In this document: piece by piece, positions 8,275-17,336 of the stretch
Numbering within the stretch: position 1 is the first letter of the stretch
How the letters are laid out: every line of letters begins with the position of its first letter
Source of the DNA: Bacteroides sp.
Lineage (GTDB): Bacteria > Bacteroidota > Bacteroidia > Bacteroidales > Bacteroidaceae
Reading direction: 5' to 3'
Assembly (NCBI GenBank): GCA_017992695.1
Contig: JAGOOC010000023.1
Span: forward strand, 1 to 34,522
Length of the DNA: 34,522 nucleotides
Notes under the pieces: model-generated
What the model saw: the letters and a program-made list of their open reading frames with translations, nothing else
Databases searched by the model: none
Told to the model about the DNA's origin: nothing
Position numbers and translations under genes: made by a program

Positions 8275-9735
8275 ATGATGATACTGATTACGATCGTATG
8301 TTATTTTTCCATACTCCTACTGATCGCCCGTACTACAGGCCGAAAGGGAGGATCGAATGCGGCTTTCTTTAAAGGAGAGAACAGATCGCCTTGGTTCATC
8401 GTTTCATTCGGCATGATCGGTGCTTCGATCTCGGGCGTTACGTTCGTATCGGTTCCGGGCATGGTACGCGAAATGGACATGACCTACATGCAAACCGTCT
8501 TTGGCTTCTTCTTCGGCTACATTGTGGTGGCGCACGTGTTGCTGCCACTTTATTACCGATTGAACCTGACGAGCATCTACAGCTACCTGGGCACACGCAT
8601 CGGGTTGCACACGTACCGCACCGGATCGCTCTTCTTTCTGATTTCGCGCATGCTGGGCACGGCTGCCAAGCTCTACTTGGTTTGCTTGATTCTGCATACC
8701 TATGTATTCGGAGCCATGGGCGTTCCGTTCGAAGTGATTGCAGCCGTTTCGGTGGGTTTGGTGTGGCTGTATACCAACAAAAGCGGTATACGCACCATTG
8801 TGTGGACCGATACACTACAAACCCTTTGTCTCATCATGGCGCTGATTTGCATTATCGTTTTCGTTACAGGCCGGCTCGACGTGGGTTTCGAGGGTGCCCT
8901 GCAAACCATTGCGCAAAGCGAGCACAGTAGAATCTTTGTATTCGACGACTGGATGTCGAGTCGAAACTTTTTCAAGCAGTTTTTCAGTGGCATTTTCATT
9001 GTCATTGTGATGACGGGGCTTGATCAGGACATGATGCAGAAGAACCTCTCGTGTCGCAACCTGCGCGAGGCACAGAAGAATATGTATTGCTACGGATTTT
9101 CCTTTGTACCACTCAATCTGCTGTTCTTGGGGCTGGGAATTTTGTTGCTCACCTTGGCTCCGCAGATGGGTCTGACGCTTCCGCTCCTAAGCGATGATAT
9201 CCTGCCGATGTTTGCCACACAGGGTCACTTGGGGCAGGCGGTGTTGGTGCTGTTCACCATCGGCATCATTGCCGCAGCGTTCAGCAACTCCGACTCGGCA
9301 CTCACGGCCATGACCACGAGCGTATGCATCGACTTGCTGGGCATTGAAAAAGAGAGTGAAGAGATAGCGCGTCGCAAGCGTCAACGGGTTCATCTGGCGC
9401 TTTCGTTGCTGCTCATTGGCTGCATCTGCTTGGTCGAAGCGCTCAATAACAAGAGTGTCATTGATGTGATTTACATCATTGCCTCCTATACCTACGGGCC
9501 ACTGTTGGGGATGTTCGCCTTCGGGCTATTCACCCGGCGGGCTACGAAAGACCGATGGGTTCCGCTCATTGCGGTGCTGTCGCCCGTGCTTTGCTACATA
9601 CTCAGCAGGGTAACGGAACTGCAAACCGGCTACCGCTTTGGCTACGAACTACTGATGCTGAACGGGGCACTGACCTTTGCAGGGATGTTTGCGCTGTCGA
9701 GCAAAAGAAACGATCAAAACAAAAGTAAGAATTAA
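8275..9735 (+). CDS. Sodium:solute symporter (SSS family)
   Basis: Polytopic inner membrane transporter of 486 residues with about 13 hydrophobic segments. Family landmarks are [16 protein letters not shown] in the second helix region, [15 protein letters not shown], and [20 protein letters not shown] with the conserved serine and aspartate cluster near the sodium site. The co-transported solute cannot be inferred; sugars, sialic acid, amino acids and carboxylates are all known for the family. Two consecutive ATG codons (8275, 8278) could start it. engB follows after 19 bases and probably shares the transcript. Confidence 0.93.
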   Translation: MMILITIVCYFSILLLIARTTGRKGGSNAAFFKGENRSPWFIVSFGMIGASISGVTFVSVPGMVREMDMTYMQTVFGFFFGYIVVAHVLLPLYYRLNLTSIYSYLGTRIGLHTYRTGSLFFLISRMLGTAAKLYLVCLILHTYVFGAMGVPFEVIAAVSVGLVWLYTNKSGIRTIVWTDTLQTLCLIMALICIIVFVTGRLDVGFEGALQTIAQSEHSRIFVFDDWMSSRNFFKQFFSGIFIVIVMTGLDQDMMQKNLSCRNLREAQKNMYCYGFSFVPLNLLFLGLGILLLTLAPQMGLTLPLLSDDILPMFATQGHLGQAVLVLFTIGIIAAAFSNSDSALTAMTTSVCIDLLGIEKESEEIARRKRQRVHLALSLLLIGCICLVEALNNKSVIDVIYIIASYTYGPLLGMFAFGLFTRRATKDRWVPLIAVLSPVLCYILSRVTELQTGYRFGYELLMLNGALTFAGMFALSSKRNDQNKSKN

Positions 9736-9754
9736 AAAAACGGAGAAAGATTAT

Positions 9755-10360
9755 ATGGAAATTAACAATGCCGAGTTTGTAATTAGTAATACAGACGTCA
9801 CCAAGTGCCCCGCAAGCACCTTTCCCGAGTATGCCTTTATTGGCCGCTCCAACGTAGGCAAGTCAAGCCTCATCAACATGCTGACCAACCGGAAATCACT
9901 GGCCATGACCTCCTCTACGCCCGGAAAAACCATGCTCATCAACCACTTCCTCATCAACGAGAGTTGGTACCTTGTCGACTTGCCCGGCTATGGCTATGCA
10001 CGTCGCGGGCTCAAAGGCAAGGATCAGATACGTACCATCATCGAAGACTACATCTTGGAACGTGAGCAGATGACCAATCTCTTTGTGCTCATCGACTGCA
10101 GGCTCGAACCGCAACCCATCGACCTCGAATTCATGGAATGGCTGGGCGAAAACAGTGTACCGTTCTCCATCATCTTCACCAAAGCCGATAAGCTGAAAGG
10201 TGGACGATTGAAGATGAACATCAACGATTACCTGCGTGCCTTGCGGGAACATTGGGAGGAGCTTCCCCCCTACTTCATCTCTTCGTCGGACAGCCGATTG
10301 GGACGTGTCGAGATATTAGATTATATCGAAAGCATTAATAAAGAGGTAAATAAAAAGTAA
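9755..10360 (+). CDS. engB: Ribosome biogenesis GTPase EngB (YsxC/YihA)
   Basis: GTPase needed for late assembly of the large ribosomal subunit. 201 residues with G1 GRSNVGKSS (30-38), the G2 threonine region STPGKT (54-59), G3 DLPGYGYA (75-82) and G4 TKAD (142-145). The start is ATG 9755, preceded by GGAGAAAG at 9742-9749. The open frame extends back to 9677 but overlaps the symporter gene. Spacing of 19 bases to the symporter stop suggests co-transcription. Confidence 0.97.
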   Translation: MEINNAEFVISNTDVTKCPASTFPEYAFIGRSNVGKSSLINMLTNRKSLAMTSSTPGKTMLINHFLINESWYLVDLPGYGYARRGLKGKDQIRTIIEDYILEREQMTNLFVLIDCRLEPQPIDLEFMEWLGENSVPFSIIFTKADKLKGGRLKMNINDYLRALREHWEELPPYFISSSDSRLGRVEILDYIESINKEVNKK

Positions 10361-10386
10361 GTAAAACAAAAAAAGAGAAAGAAACG

Positions 10387-10986
10387 ATGAAACATACAAA
10401 GACAGTAGCAGCCGTTGCTTGTATGCTATTAATAGCCGCAAACATGCAGGCTCAATCATGGAGTGATTTATTCAACACGAATAACATTAATAAAGTAGTA
10501 AACGCCGTTACCGGCAAGGAAAGCAAGCCAAAGCTGGTGGGTACATGGACTTACTCGGGGGCTGCTTGCGAATTTGAAACGGACAATCTGCTAAAGAAAG
10601 CCGGAGGCAGCGTTGCCGCAACAGCGATCGAGAAAGAGCTCAACGAGCAATGTGCCAAGATTGGTATGACTCCCGGAAAATTCGGATTCACGTTCAATGC
10701 CGATAGCACCTTTGTAAATACGTATGGCAGCAGAAAGTATAAAGGCACTTACTCCTATGATGCCACTACAGAGCGTGTACAGTTGAAATATGCCCGACTC
10801 ATTGGTTTGAATGCCAATGCAGAAACAGTAGGCAATAAAATGGAGCTCACCTTTAAAGCCGATGCTTTGCTTAAACTACTTGCCTTCTTTGGAAACAAAA
10901 GCAGCAGTGGAATTATAAAAACAGCAGGTAGTCTTGCCAAAGAGTACGATGGCATGTGGCTGGGCTTTGAGTTGGAGAAGAAATAG
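10387..10986 (+). CDS. Exported DUF4923 family protein
   Basis: 199 residues. A signal peptide covers about residues 1-22 with cleavage after MQAQ or AQA. The remainder contains KLVGTWTYSGAACEF and FNADSTFVNTYGSRKYKGTY, a lipocalin-like beta pattern described for the Bacteroidales family DUF4923. No function is known. It lies 26 bases after engB and may be co-transcribed. The 22-bp array at 10990 begins 4 bases after its stop codon. Confidence 0.85.
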   Translation: MKHTKTVAAVACMLLIAANMQAQSWSDLFNTNNINKVVNAVTGKESKPKLVGTWTYSGAACEFETDNLLKKAGGSVAATAIEKELNEQCAKIGMTPGKFGFTFNADSTFVNTYGSRKYKGTYSYDATTERVQLKYARLIGLNANAETVGNKMELTFKADALLKLLAFFGNKSSSGIIKTAGSLAKEYDGMWLGFELEKK

Positions 10987-10989
10987 AGA

Positions 10990-11099
10990 GAACCGTGCAT
11001 TCGCTCCAAATGAACCGTGCATTCGGGTCGAGAGAACCGTGCATTCACTCCAAATGAACCGTGCATTCGCTCCAAATGCACCCTGCACTTACTTTGCAA
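10990..11099. repeat. Five-copy tandem array, 22-bp period, between convergent genes
   Basis: GAACCGTGCATTC starts at 10990, 11012, 11034 and 11056, and a degenerate copy (GCACCCTGCACTT) starts at 11078. The second half of the unit varies between CGCTCCAAAT and CGGGTCGAGA types. The array fills the whole gap between the DUF4923 stop and the epimerase stop, and the last unit reaches into the epimerase stop codon at 11089-11091. There are no unique spacers. Confidence 0.9.
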
Positions 11100-12228
11100 T
11101 CACGGTTCCGAAGCGATAAACACAGTGACTCTCGTACTTCTGCCCCGGGCGAAGCACGGTAGAGGGAAACTGCGGTTGATTGGGGCTATCGGCAAAGTGC
11201 TGCGTTTCGAGGCAAACGGCACTACGTTTTTGATAAGCAATTCCCTTCTTCCCAATCATCGCACCACGCAATCCGTTGGCTGTGTACACCTGCAATCCGG
11301 GTTCGTTGGTGTAGACTTCCAAGCTTCGTCCGCTCTTGCGATCGATGAGTCGAGCAGCCGGTTTCGTCTCATCGCCCTTGGTATTGAGTACCCAGTTGTG
11401 GTCATACCCCTTCGTCACGGTGAGTTGCATCACCTCCTCGTCAATACGCTCGCCAATGGTGTGCGCTGTGGTAAAGTCGAACGGCGTGCCTGCAACCGGC
11501 ACTATCTCTCCGGTAACACACTTCAACGAATCGTAGGGCGTGTAGGCATCGGCATTAATATAAAGGAGTTGGTCTTCGACACTCGTAGTCAAATCGCCCG
11601 AGAGGTTAAAGAAAGAGTGGTGAGACAGATTAACAACGGTAGGTTTATCCGTTTGGGCTTCGTAATGAATATCGAGTGCATTGTCATCGGTGAGTTTATA
11701 AATAAGGTACACTTGCAGGTTTCCCGGAAAGCCACTTTCGCCATCGGGAGAGAAAAGGGTGAGCTTCAAGGCGCTCTGGTCGAGCTGCTCGGCTTGCCAT
11801 ATTTTGTAGGCAAAGCCTGACGGACCACCATGAGCACAATGAGGCCCGGTATTGGGGGTGAGTTTATAGGTAATGGAATCGAGGGTGAAGGTGGAGTGAT
11901 GAATGCGACCGATGTAGCGGCCGATGGTGGCTCCGAAGTTCTGCTTTTGAGCCATATAATCGGCAATGGTGGGGTAACCACACACCACGTCTTCGAGCTT
12001 CCCGTTGCGATCGGGCACCATGAGCGAAACCAAGCGCGCACCGTAGTTGGTCACACACGCCTCCATCCCGTTTTTATTTTTCAGTACAAAGAGGTTGGTC
12101 AGCTGTCCGTTCACTTGTGTATGAAAATCGCGCACGTTCAGCCCCGAGAGCGTCATCTGTTCTCCTTTATCACAGGATGCACACAGCAGCAGCACCAGTG
12201 TCAGTACGATTAGATTTTTATCCTTCAT
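11089..12228 (-). CDS. Aldose 1-epimerase, lipoprotein form
   Basis: Mutarotase that interconverts alpha and beta anomers of aldoses such as galactose. 379 residues: an N-terminal lipoprotein signal with lipobox ending LCASC, then the galactose mutarotase fold with NFGATIGRYIGRIHHSTF, THCAHGG-like GPHCAHGGPSGF, NLSHHSFFNLSG (catalytic histidine region), KGYDHNWVLN and the C-terminal AVCLETQHFADSPN (catalytic glutamate). The lipobox implies that it acts in the periplasm, anchored to a membrane. Start ATG 12228; an upstream extension to 12276 overlaps its promoter. Confidence 0.93.
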   Translation of the reverse strand: MKDKNLIVLTLVLLLCASCDKGEQMTLSGLNVRDFHTQVNGQLTNLFVLKNKNGMEACVTNYGARLVSLMVPDRNGKLEDVVCGYPTIADYMAQKQNFGATIGRYIGRIHHSTFTLDSITYKLTPNTGPHCAHGGPSGFAYKIWQAEQLDQSALKLTLFSPDGESGFPGNLQVYLIYKLTDDNALDIHYEAQTDKPTVVNLSHHSFFNLSGDLTTSVEDQLLYINADAYTPYDSLKCVTGEIVPVAGTPFDFTTAHTIGERIDEEVMQLTVTKGYDHNWVLNTKGDETKPAARLIDRKSGRSLEVYTNEPGLQVYTANGLRGAMIGKKGIAYQKRSAVCLETQHFADSPNQPQFPSTVLRPGQKYESHCVYRFGTVIAK

Positions 12229-12253
12229 ATTCAATGCTTTTAATACTATTTCG

Positions 12254-12261
12254 CAAAGATA
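12254..12261 (-). promoter_or_regulatory. -7 box of the aldose epimerase gene
   Basis: TATCTTTG on the minus strand, 25 bases before ATG 12228. No consensus -33 element at the usual distance. Divergent from the DUF1573 promoter. Confidence 0.5.
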
Positions 12262-12286
12262 CAGCATTATTTTCAAAAAAAACTTC

Positions 12287-12294
12287 TACCTTTG
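12287..12294 (+). promoter_or_regulatory. -7 box of the DUF1573 gene
   Basis: TACCTTTG 29 bases before ATG 12324. The two divergent boxes are only 25 bp apart, so the genes may compete for polymerase. Confidence 0.5.
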
Positions 12295-12323
12295 CATTAG
12301 TAAACTATTAAAATGAACAGAGT

Positions 12324-12719
12324 ATGAAAAAAACACTCTTTTTACTTGCCATGTTGGTCATGAGCATCGGTTATGCGTCGGCCCAAACCAAAGCGGACAT
12401 TAAGTTCGATAAGACCACGCACAACTTCGGAACGTTTCCCGAAGCCAACCCGATTGTAAACTGTACTTTTACTTTTACCAACATAGGCGATGCGCCACTG
12501 GTGATTCATCAGGCGGTAGCTTCGTGCGGATGTGCTGTTCCCGAATACACCAAAGAACCCATCATGCCGGGCAAAACAGGAACGATTAAGGTGACCTATA
12601 ACGGAACAGGTAAGTATCCGGGACATTTTAAGAAATCGATTACACTGCGCACCAATGCTAAAACCGAAATGGTTCGTCTTTACATTGAAGGCGACATGAC
12701 GGCAAAAGAGGCTAAATAA
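12324..12719 (+). CDS. Exported DUF1573 family protein
   Basis: 131 residues with a signal peptide (residues 1 to about 21, cleavage after ASAQ or ASA). The body has the DUF1573 pattern HNFGTFPEANPIVNCTFTFT, GDAPLVIHQAVASCGCAVPE and GTIKVTYNGTGKYPGHFKKS, an immunoglobulin-like fold related to MSP/PapD-type domains. These proteins are abundant in Bacteroidetes and no defined role is known. Monocistronic: own promoter and a strong terminator at 12741. Confidence 0.92.
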   Translation: MKKTLFLLAMLVMSIGYASAQTKADIKFDKTTHNFGTFPEANPIVNCTFTFTNIGDAPLVIHQAVASCGCAVPEYTKEPIMPGKTGTIKVTYNGTGKYPGHFKKSITLRTNAKTEMVRLYIEGDMTAKEAK

Positions 12720-12740
12720 CAGGAAATAGAGTACAAGAGT

Positions 12741-12769
12741 AAGGAGAATCTTTCGGATTCTCCTTTTTT
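12741..12769 (+). terminator. Rho-independent terminator after the DUF1573 gene
   Basis: AAGGAGAATC (12741-12750) pairs with GATTCTCCTT (12756-12765) around a 5-base loop and runs into a long T tract. Confidence 0.9.
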
Positions 12770-12821
12770 TTTGTTTTCTTTGAACCTTTAAAACATAAAT
12801 TACTTAAACTACTAAGAACGT

Positions 12822-14810
12822 ATGAAACAAGAAGCAGACAAATTCACGGGCTTGCCCGAGAATGCGTTCCGGGAACTGAAAAAAGGCGAAGTGTATAATC
12901 CGCTGATGAACCCCGGCAAGAGTTATCCGGAGGTAAATTTCTGGTCAGTATCGTGGGGTATCGCCATGGCCATCTTATTCTCGGCTGCCGCAGCCTATCT
13001 GGGGCTAAAGGTGGGACAGGTTTTTGAGGCTGCCATTCCCATCGCCATTATTGCCGTAGGGGTATCGGGCGCAGCCAAACGCAAAAACGCACTGGGCGAG
13101 AACGTCATCATTCAATCCATAGGTGCCTGTTCGGGAGTTATCGTGGCAGGAGCCATCTTCACGCTTCCGGCACTCTACATTCTGCAAGCGAAGTATCCCG
13201 AAATGACGGTTACCTTTATGCAGGTCTTTATCAGCTCCTTGCTGGGAGGTGTGCTGGGTATTCTCTTCTTGATTCCTTTTCGCAAGTATTTTGTAAGTGA
13301 TATGCATGGGCAGTATCCTTTTCCCGAAGCAACAGCGACCACACAGGTGCTGGTATCGGGCGAGAAGGGCGGCAGCCAAGCCAAACCGTTGCTGATGGCA
13401 GGTATCATTGGTGGGTTGTATGACTTCGTTGTAGCTACCTTTGGTTGGTGGAACGAGAACTTCACCACCCGTGTGTGCAGTATAGGAGAAACGCTGGCCG
13501 ATAAGGCGAAGCTGGTGTTCAAGGTAAACACGGGTGCGGCGGTACTGGGTTTGGGCTACATCGTAGGACTGAAGTATGCCTCGATCATCTGTTTCGGCTC
13601 GTTGGCGGTGTGGTGGATCATTGTACCGGGCATGTCGCTTTTCTTTGGCGACAGTGTGCTCAATGCGTGGAACCCCGACATCACGGCAACTGTAGGCTCC
13701 ATGAGCCCCGAAGAGATCTTTAAATATTACGCCAAGAGCATCGGTATCGGTGGCATCGCTATGGCAGGTGTGATTGGCATCATCAAGTCGTGGGGCATCA
13801 TCAAGAGTGCCATGAGCTTGGCAGCCAAAGAGATGGGTGGCAAGAACGACGCTGAGAAGGGCATCATGCGTACGCAGCGCGATCTCTCGATGCGAATTAT
13901 CGCCATCGGCTCTATCCTTACGCTGGTACTGATCTCTTTGTTCTTTTACTTCGACGTGATGCAGGGCAACGTGCTTCACACTGTAGTGGCTATTGTGCTG
14001 GTGGCAGGCATCTCGTTTCTATTCACCACCGTGGCAGCCAATGCGATTGCCATTGTAGGCACCAACCCGGTATCGGGCATGACGCTGATGACGCTGATTC
14101 TGGCTTCGGTGGTTATGGTAAGCATCGGTTTGAAAGGACCTTCGGGCATGGTGGCGGCCTTAGTCATGGGTGGTGTGGTGTGTACGGCGCTTTCGATGGC
14201 GGGTGGTTTCATCACCGACTTGAAAATTGGTTACTGGCTCGGTAGCACGCCTGCCAAACAGGAAGCGTGGAAGTTCCTCGGAACCATCGTCTCGGCAGCT
14301 ACCGTGGGCGGGGTTATGATTATCTTGAACAAGACCTACGGTTTTACCAGCGGTGCACTGGCGGCTCCGCAAGCCAACGCCATGGCGGCAGTCATCGAAC
14401 CGCTGATGAGTGGTGTGGGTGCTCCGTGGTTGCTTTATGGCATTGGAGCTGTGTTGGCCGTGGTGCTTACGCTGTTCAAGATTCCTGCACTGGCTTTCGC
14501 ACTGGGTATGTTTATTCCGCTGGAGCTGAACGTGCCACTCGTGGTGGGTGGAGCGGTAAACTGGTACGTTACGACGCGTAGCAAAGACACAGCCCTCAAC
14601 ACCGAACGTGGCGAGAAGGGTACCTTGCTGGCCTCGGGCTTCATTGCCGGTGGTGCTTTAATGGGCGTGGTGAGTGCTGCCATCCGTTTTGGAGGCATCA
14701 ACTTGGTGAACGAAGCGTGGCTAAACAATACACTGTCTCAGGTGCTGGCACTGGGTGCTTATGCACTGCTGATTCTGTATTTCATCAAAGCTTCAATGAA
14801 AGTAAAGTAA
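12822..14810 (+). CDS. OPT family oligopeptide transporter
   Basis: Polytopic inner membrane transporter of 662 residues with about 14-16 hydrophobic segments. The N-terminal ELKKGEVYNPLMNPGKSYPE and FWSVSWGIAMAILFSAAAAY, the GENVIIQSIGACSG segment and the HGQYPFPEATATTQVLVSG motif are typical of bacterial OPT proteins, which move small peptides or peptide-like metal chelates. The actual substrate is unknown. The esterase gene follows after 37 bases. Confidence 0.93.
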   Translation: MKQEADKFTGLPENAFRELKKGEVYNPLMNPGKSYPEVNFWSVSWGIAMAILFSAAAAYLGLKVGQVFEAAIPIAIIAVGVSGAAKRKNALGENVIIQSIGACSGVIVAGAIFTLPALYILQAKYPEMTVTFMQVFISSLLGGVLGILFLIPFRKYFVSDMHGQYPFPEATATTQVLVSGEKGGSQAKPLLMAGIIGGLYDFVVATFGWWNENFTTRVCSIGETLADKAKLVFKVNTGAAVLGLGYIVGLKYASIICFGSLAVWWIIVPGMSLFFGDSVLNAWNPDITATVGSMSPEEIFKYYAKSIGIGGIAMAGVIGIIKSWGIIKSAMSLAAKEMGGKNDAEKGIMRTQRDLSMRIIAIGSILTLVLISLFFYFDVMQGNVLHTVVAIVLVAGISFLFTTVAANAIAIVGTNPVSGMTLMTLILASVVMVSIGLKGPSGMVAALVMGGVVCTALSMAGGFITDLKIGYWLGSTPAKQEAWKFLGTIVSAATVGGVMIILNKTYGFTSGALAAPQANAMAAVIEPLMSGVGAPWLLYGIGAVLAVVLTLFKIPALAFALGMFIPLELNVPLVVGGAVNWYVTTRSKDTALNTERGEKGTLLASGFIAGGALMGVVSAAIRFGGINLVNEAWLNNTLSQVLALGAYALLILYFIKASMKVK

Positions 14811-14847
14811 ATGGGTGGTAAATGTACGAAAGTAAAATCACGAAAGC

Positions 14848-15702
14848 ATGAAGTACCTATTATTGACCATCTTATTATATATGACAACAACCTTGTCGGC
14901 GCAAAAGTCCATTGAACGCCCCTTGTGGCCCAATGGCGCGCCAAACAGCAATGAACTTAAGGGAGAGGAACAGGAGCTGGAACCCAACCGCATCAGCCAC
15001 GTAACCAACCCCACGATCACGGTGTACCCATCGGCAGTGCCAAACAGCAAGGCAATCATCATGTGTCCCGGTGGTGGATATAGCCGCTTGGCTATGGATC
15101 ACGAAGGGCACCACATGGCTGCTTGGTTTCAGGCTCAAGGCATCACCTACGTGGTGTTGAAGTATCGCATGCCCAACGGGCACGCTGACGTACCGTTGTC
15201 GGATGCCGAACAGGCCATCAGGTTAGTGCGTAAGCATGCAGCCGAGTGGAACGTAAATCCGAATCGGGTGGGTATCATGGGTGCTTCGGCAGGCGGACAT
15301 TTGGCATCGACACTGGCTACCCATTACAGCAGTGCCGAGACACGTCCCGACTTTCAAGTACTGTTCTATCCGGTGATAACGATGGATGAAAGCGATACGC
15401 ACATGGGATCGCGCACCAATCTCTTGGGCAAACAGCCCACAGCTGCACAGGTCAAAGCGTTCAGCAATGAACTTCGGGTAAATGCTCAAACGCCACCGGC
15501 TTTCATCATGCTTTCGTCTGACGACAAGGCTGTGCCTGCCGCCAATGGCGTAAACTACTACTTGGCATTGGTCAAGAGTGGGGTGTCGGCCTCGCTTCAT
15601 GCCTACCCCACGGGTGGTCATGGGTGGGGATTCAACGACAGCTTTCTCTACAAACGGCAATGGACAGGCGAATTGGAGAAGTGGTTGAGAACGCTGCGCT
15701 AA
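14848..15702 (+). CDS. Exported alpha/beta hydrolase, probable carbohydrate esterase
   Basis: 284 residues with a signal peptide (about residues 1-18, TTLSA). The alpha/beta hydrolase core shows the oxyanion segment CPGGGYSRLAMDHEG, the nucleophile elbow GASAGG with S147, a probable acid D226 in SSDDKAV, and H258 in GGHGWG. The pattern is that of acetyl-xylan-esterase-like enzymes of Bacteroidales and of BD-FAE-type esterases. It therefore probably removes acetyl groups from plant or host glycans in the periplasm, but the substrate is inferred only. Likely co-transcribed with the OPT transporter. Confidence 0.85.
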   Translation: MKYLLLTILLYMTTTLSAQKSIERPLWPNGAPNSNELKGEEQELEPNRISHVTNPTITVYPSAVPNSKAIIMCPGGGYSRLAMDHEGHHMAAWFQAQGITYVVLKYRMPNGHADVPLSDAEQAIRLVRKHAAEWNVNPNRVGIMGASAGGHLASTLATHYSSAETRPDFQVLFYPVITMDESDTHMGSRTNLLGKQPTAAQVKAFSNELRVNAQTPPAFIMLSSDDKAVPAANGVNYYLALVKSGVSASLHAYPTGGHGWGFNDSFLYKRQWTGELEKWLRTLR

Positions 15703-15717
15703 CAAGATAGTTTTTCA

Positions 15718-16380
15718 TTAACCTTGCAGCAAACTCAGAATCGCTTGTTGCAAACGCTCTTTCACTTCGGCCAAAGGCGTCTCCTCTCCCAGCTCCTGCT
15801 GTAGCGAGGTGACGCCTTTGTCGATGAAACCGCAAGGGTGAATGTAACTGAAGTATCGCAAATCGGTGTTGACGTTGAACGCCAATCCGTGCATCGTAAC
15901 GTAGTGACTGCAGCGCACGCCCATCGCACAGATTTTGCGGGCACGGGGAGTATGCACATCGAGCCACACTCCGGTGGCTTTCTCCATCCGTTCGGCGGCT
16001 ATGCCATAGGATGCACACACCCGGATAACTGCCTCTTCGAGCAGGTGTACATACTCTTTTAACCCAAGGTTGAACTCTTCAAGGTTAATGATGGGGTAAC
16101 AAACCAACTGTCCCGGTCCGTGGTAGGTGATGTCTCCTCCCCGATCAATGTGATAGAGGGTAGCACCAATGGCTTTCAGTTGCTCGTCGTTTAGTAGCAT
16201 GTGCTGATTTTTACCGCTTCTGCCCAAGGTATACACGTGTGGGTGTTCACACAAGATGATACGGTTTTCGTAGGGTTCTCCATTTTGTTTGGCACTAATA
16301 AGTGCATCAAACCATTCCGTTTGGCGTTGCCAAGCTTCGGAGTAAGGAATCAGGTTCCAGTCAATCACAGTCGTTTTCAT
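15718..16380 (-). CDS. lipB: Octanoyltransferase LipB
   Basis: Moves the octanoyl group from acyl carrier protein to lipoyl domains, the first step of lipoate synthesis; the glycine cleavage system encoded partly further on (gcvP) depends on lipoate. 220 residues with RGGDITYHGPGQ (80-91), the catalytic lysine K149 in ARKICAMG and the acyl-accepting cysteine C183 in YIHPCGF. Start ATG 16380 gives MKTTVIDWNLIPYSEAW, the family N-terminus; the open extension to 16464 crosses the promoter. The stop lies 15 bases from the convergent esterase stop. Confidence 0.96.
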   Translation of the reverse strand: MKTTVIDWNLIPYSEAWQRQTEWFDALISAKQNGEPYENRIILCEHPHVYTLGRSGKNQHMLLNDEQLKAIGATLYHIDRGGDITYHGPGQLVCYPIINLEEFNLGLKEYVHLLEEAVIRVCASYGIAAERMEKATGVWLDVHTPRARKICAMGVRCSHYVTMHGLAFNVNTDLRYFSYIHPCGFIDKGVTSLQQELGEETPLAEVKERLQQAILSLLQG

Positions 16381-16385
16381 GCAGG

Positions 16386-16393
16386 CAAAGATA
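16386..16393 (-). promoter_or_regulatory. -7 box of lipB, almost touching the start codon
   Basis: TATCTTTG on the minus strand is separated from ATG 16380 by only CCTGC. With the G at -4 the transcript would begin about 2 bases before the ATG. No clear -33 TTG was found. Confidence 0.5.
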
Positions 16394-16437
16394 AAAAAAA
16401 GGATGAATAAAGCCGGTGAAAACCCAAGAAAATTCTG

Positions 16438-16445
16438 TATATTTG
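16438..16445 (+). promoter_or_regulatory. -7 box of the AraC-type regulator gene
   Basis: TATATTTG on the plus strand, 24 bases before ATG 16470. Divergent from the lipB promoter. Confidence 0.5.
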
Positions 16446-16469
16446 TCCATCTGCAAAAAAACAAGAGTT

Positions 16470-17309
16470 ATGACGTTTGATTTTCCACAAGTTGATTTAC
16501 CTAGTGAAATTGTTGCCTGGACGGATGTGACAGAGGATATATTGAATCTTTACAGACAGTCGTGCCGACTAAAAGCAGGCATTTTTGCTATCTGCATGGA
16601 GGGTAGCATCAAAGCTTCAATCAATCTGATTGATTATGAAATAAAGGAGAACGATTTGATTACGCTTTTGCCCGGAAGCATTATACAGCTTCGGGAGAAA
16701 ACAGAGAAAGTGCGCTTGAGCTTTGTGGGATTCTCGTCGAAATGCACCGAACGCGTCAATCTGTTTAAGCTCTTCCTCGATCTGTTTCATAAGACAACCG
16801 AACATCCGGTTCTCCCACTCAACCAAGAGGCTGCCGGCTATTTTAAAGAGTACTTCGCTTTCGTTACGAGACTGGCTTGCAACGAAGAGATTACGATTGC
16901 TCCGGAAATGACGGAAGCCCTGCTGAATACCGTGTTGGCAGCCACACGAATGGTGTACAAAAACTACTCGAAAGCGAATCGGAAATCGAGCCGAAAAGAG
17001 GAGATCTGCAAAGAGTTGGTGCAAGCCGTAGCACAACACTATGTCACCGAACGAAAGGCGCTGTTTTACGCCAACACCTTGGGCATCTCTCTGCAACACC
17101 TCAGCACAACGGTGAAGCAGGTAACGGGAAAAAATGTACTGGACATCATCGCCTACATCGTGATCATGGATGCAAAGGCCAAACTGAAATCGACCCAAAT
17201 GACCATTCAAGAAATAGCGTTCTCGCTCAACTTCCCAACAGCTTCTTTCTTCGGAAAATACTTTAAAAGGCACGTAGGAATGACCCCGGTACAGTTTAGA
17301 GAGAGTTAA
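16470..17309 (+). CDS. AraC family transcriptional regulator
   Basis: 279 residues: an N-terminal sensing region without a recognisable ligand motif and a C-terminal double helix-turn-helix (about 195-279) with ALFYANTLGISLQHLSTTVK, TGKNVLDII and the second helix region IQEIAFSLNFPTASFFGKYF followed by GMTPVQFRES. Start ATG 16470 follows a -7 box; the open frame goes back to 16416. It is convergent with the copper-type ATPase gene, 27 bases away, so a regulatory link to that operon is possible but unsupported by any visible site. Confidence 0.93.
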   Translation: MTFDFPQVDLPSEIVAWTDVTEDILNLYRQSCRLKAGIFAICMEGSIKASINLIDYEIKENDLITLLPGSIIQLREKTEKVRLSFVGFSSKCTERVNLFKLFLDLFHKTTEHPVLPLNQEAAGYFKEYFAFVTRLACNEEITIAPEMTEALLNTVLAATRMVYKNYSKANRKSSRKEEICKELVQAVAQHYVTERKALFYANTLGISLQHLSTTVKQVTGKNVLDIIAYIVIMDAKAKLKSTQMTIQEIAFSLNFPTASFFGKYFKRHVGMTPVQFRES

Positions 17310-17336
17310 TCAACGTCGAAGCGGCAAACACAGCAC

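Noticed and set aside
10990-11099. Possible CRISPR array
   Set aside because: Units are contiguous with a 22-bp period and no unique spacers, and there are no cas genes.
13005-13979. Minus-strand frame of 324 residues over the OPT transporter
   Set aside because: Composition is His/Asp/Arg-rich as expected for an antisense frame; the plus-strand protein has clear family motifs.
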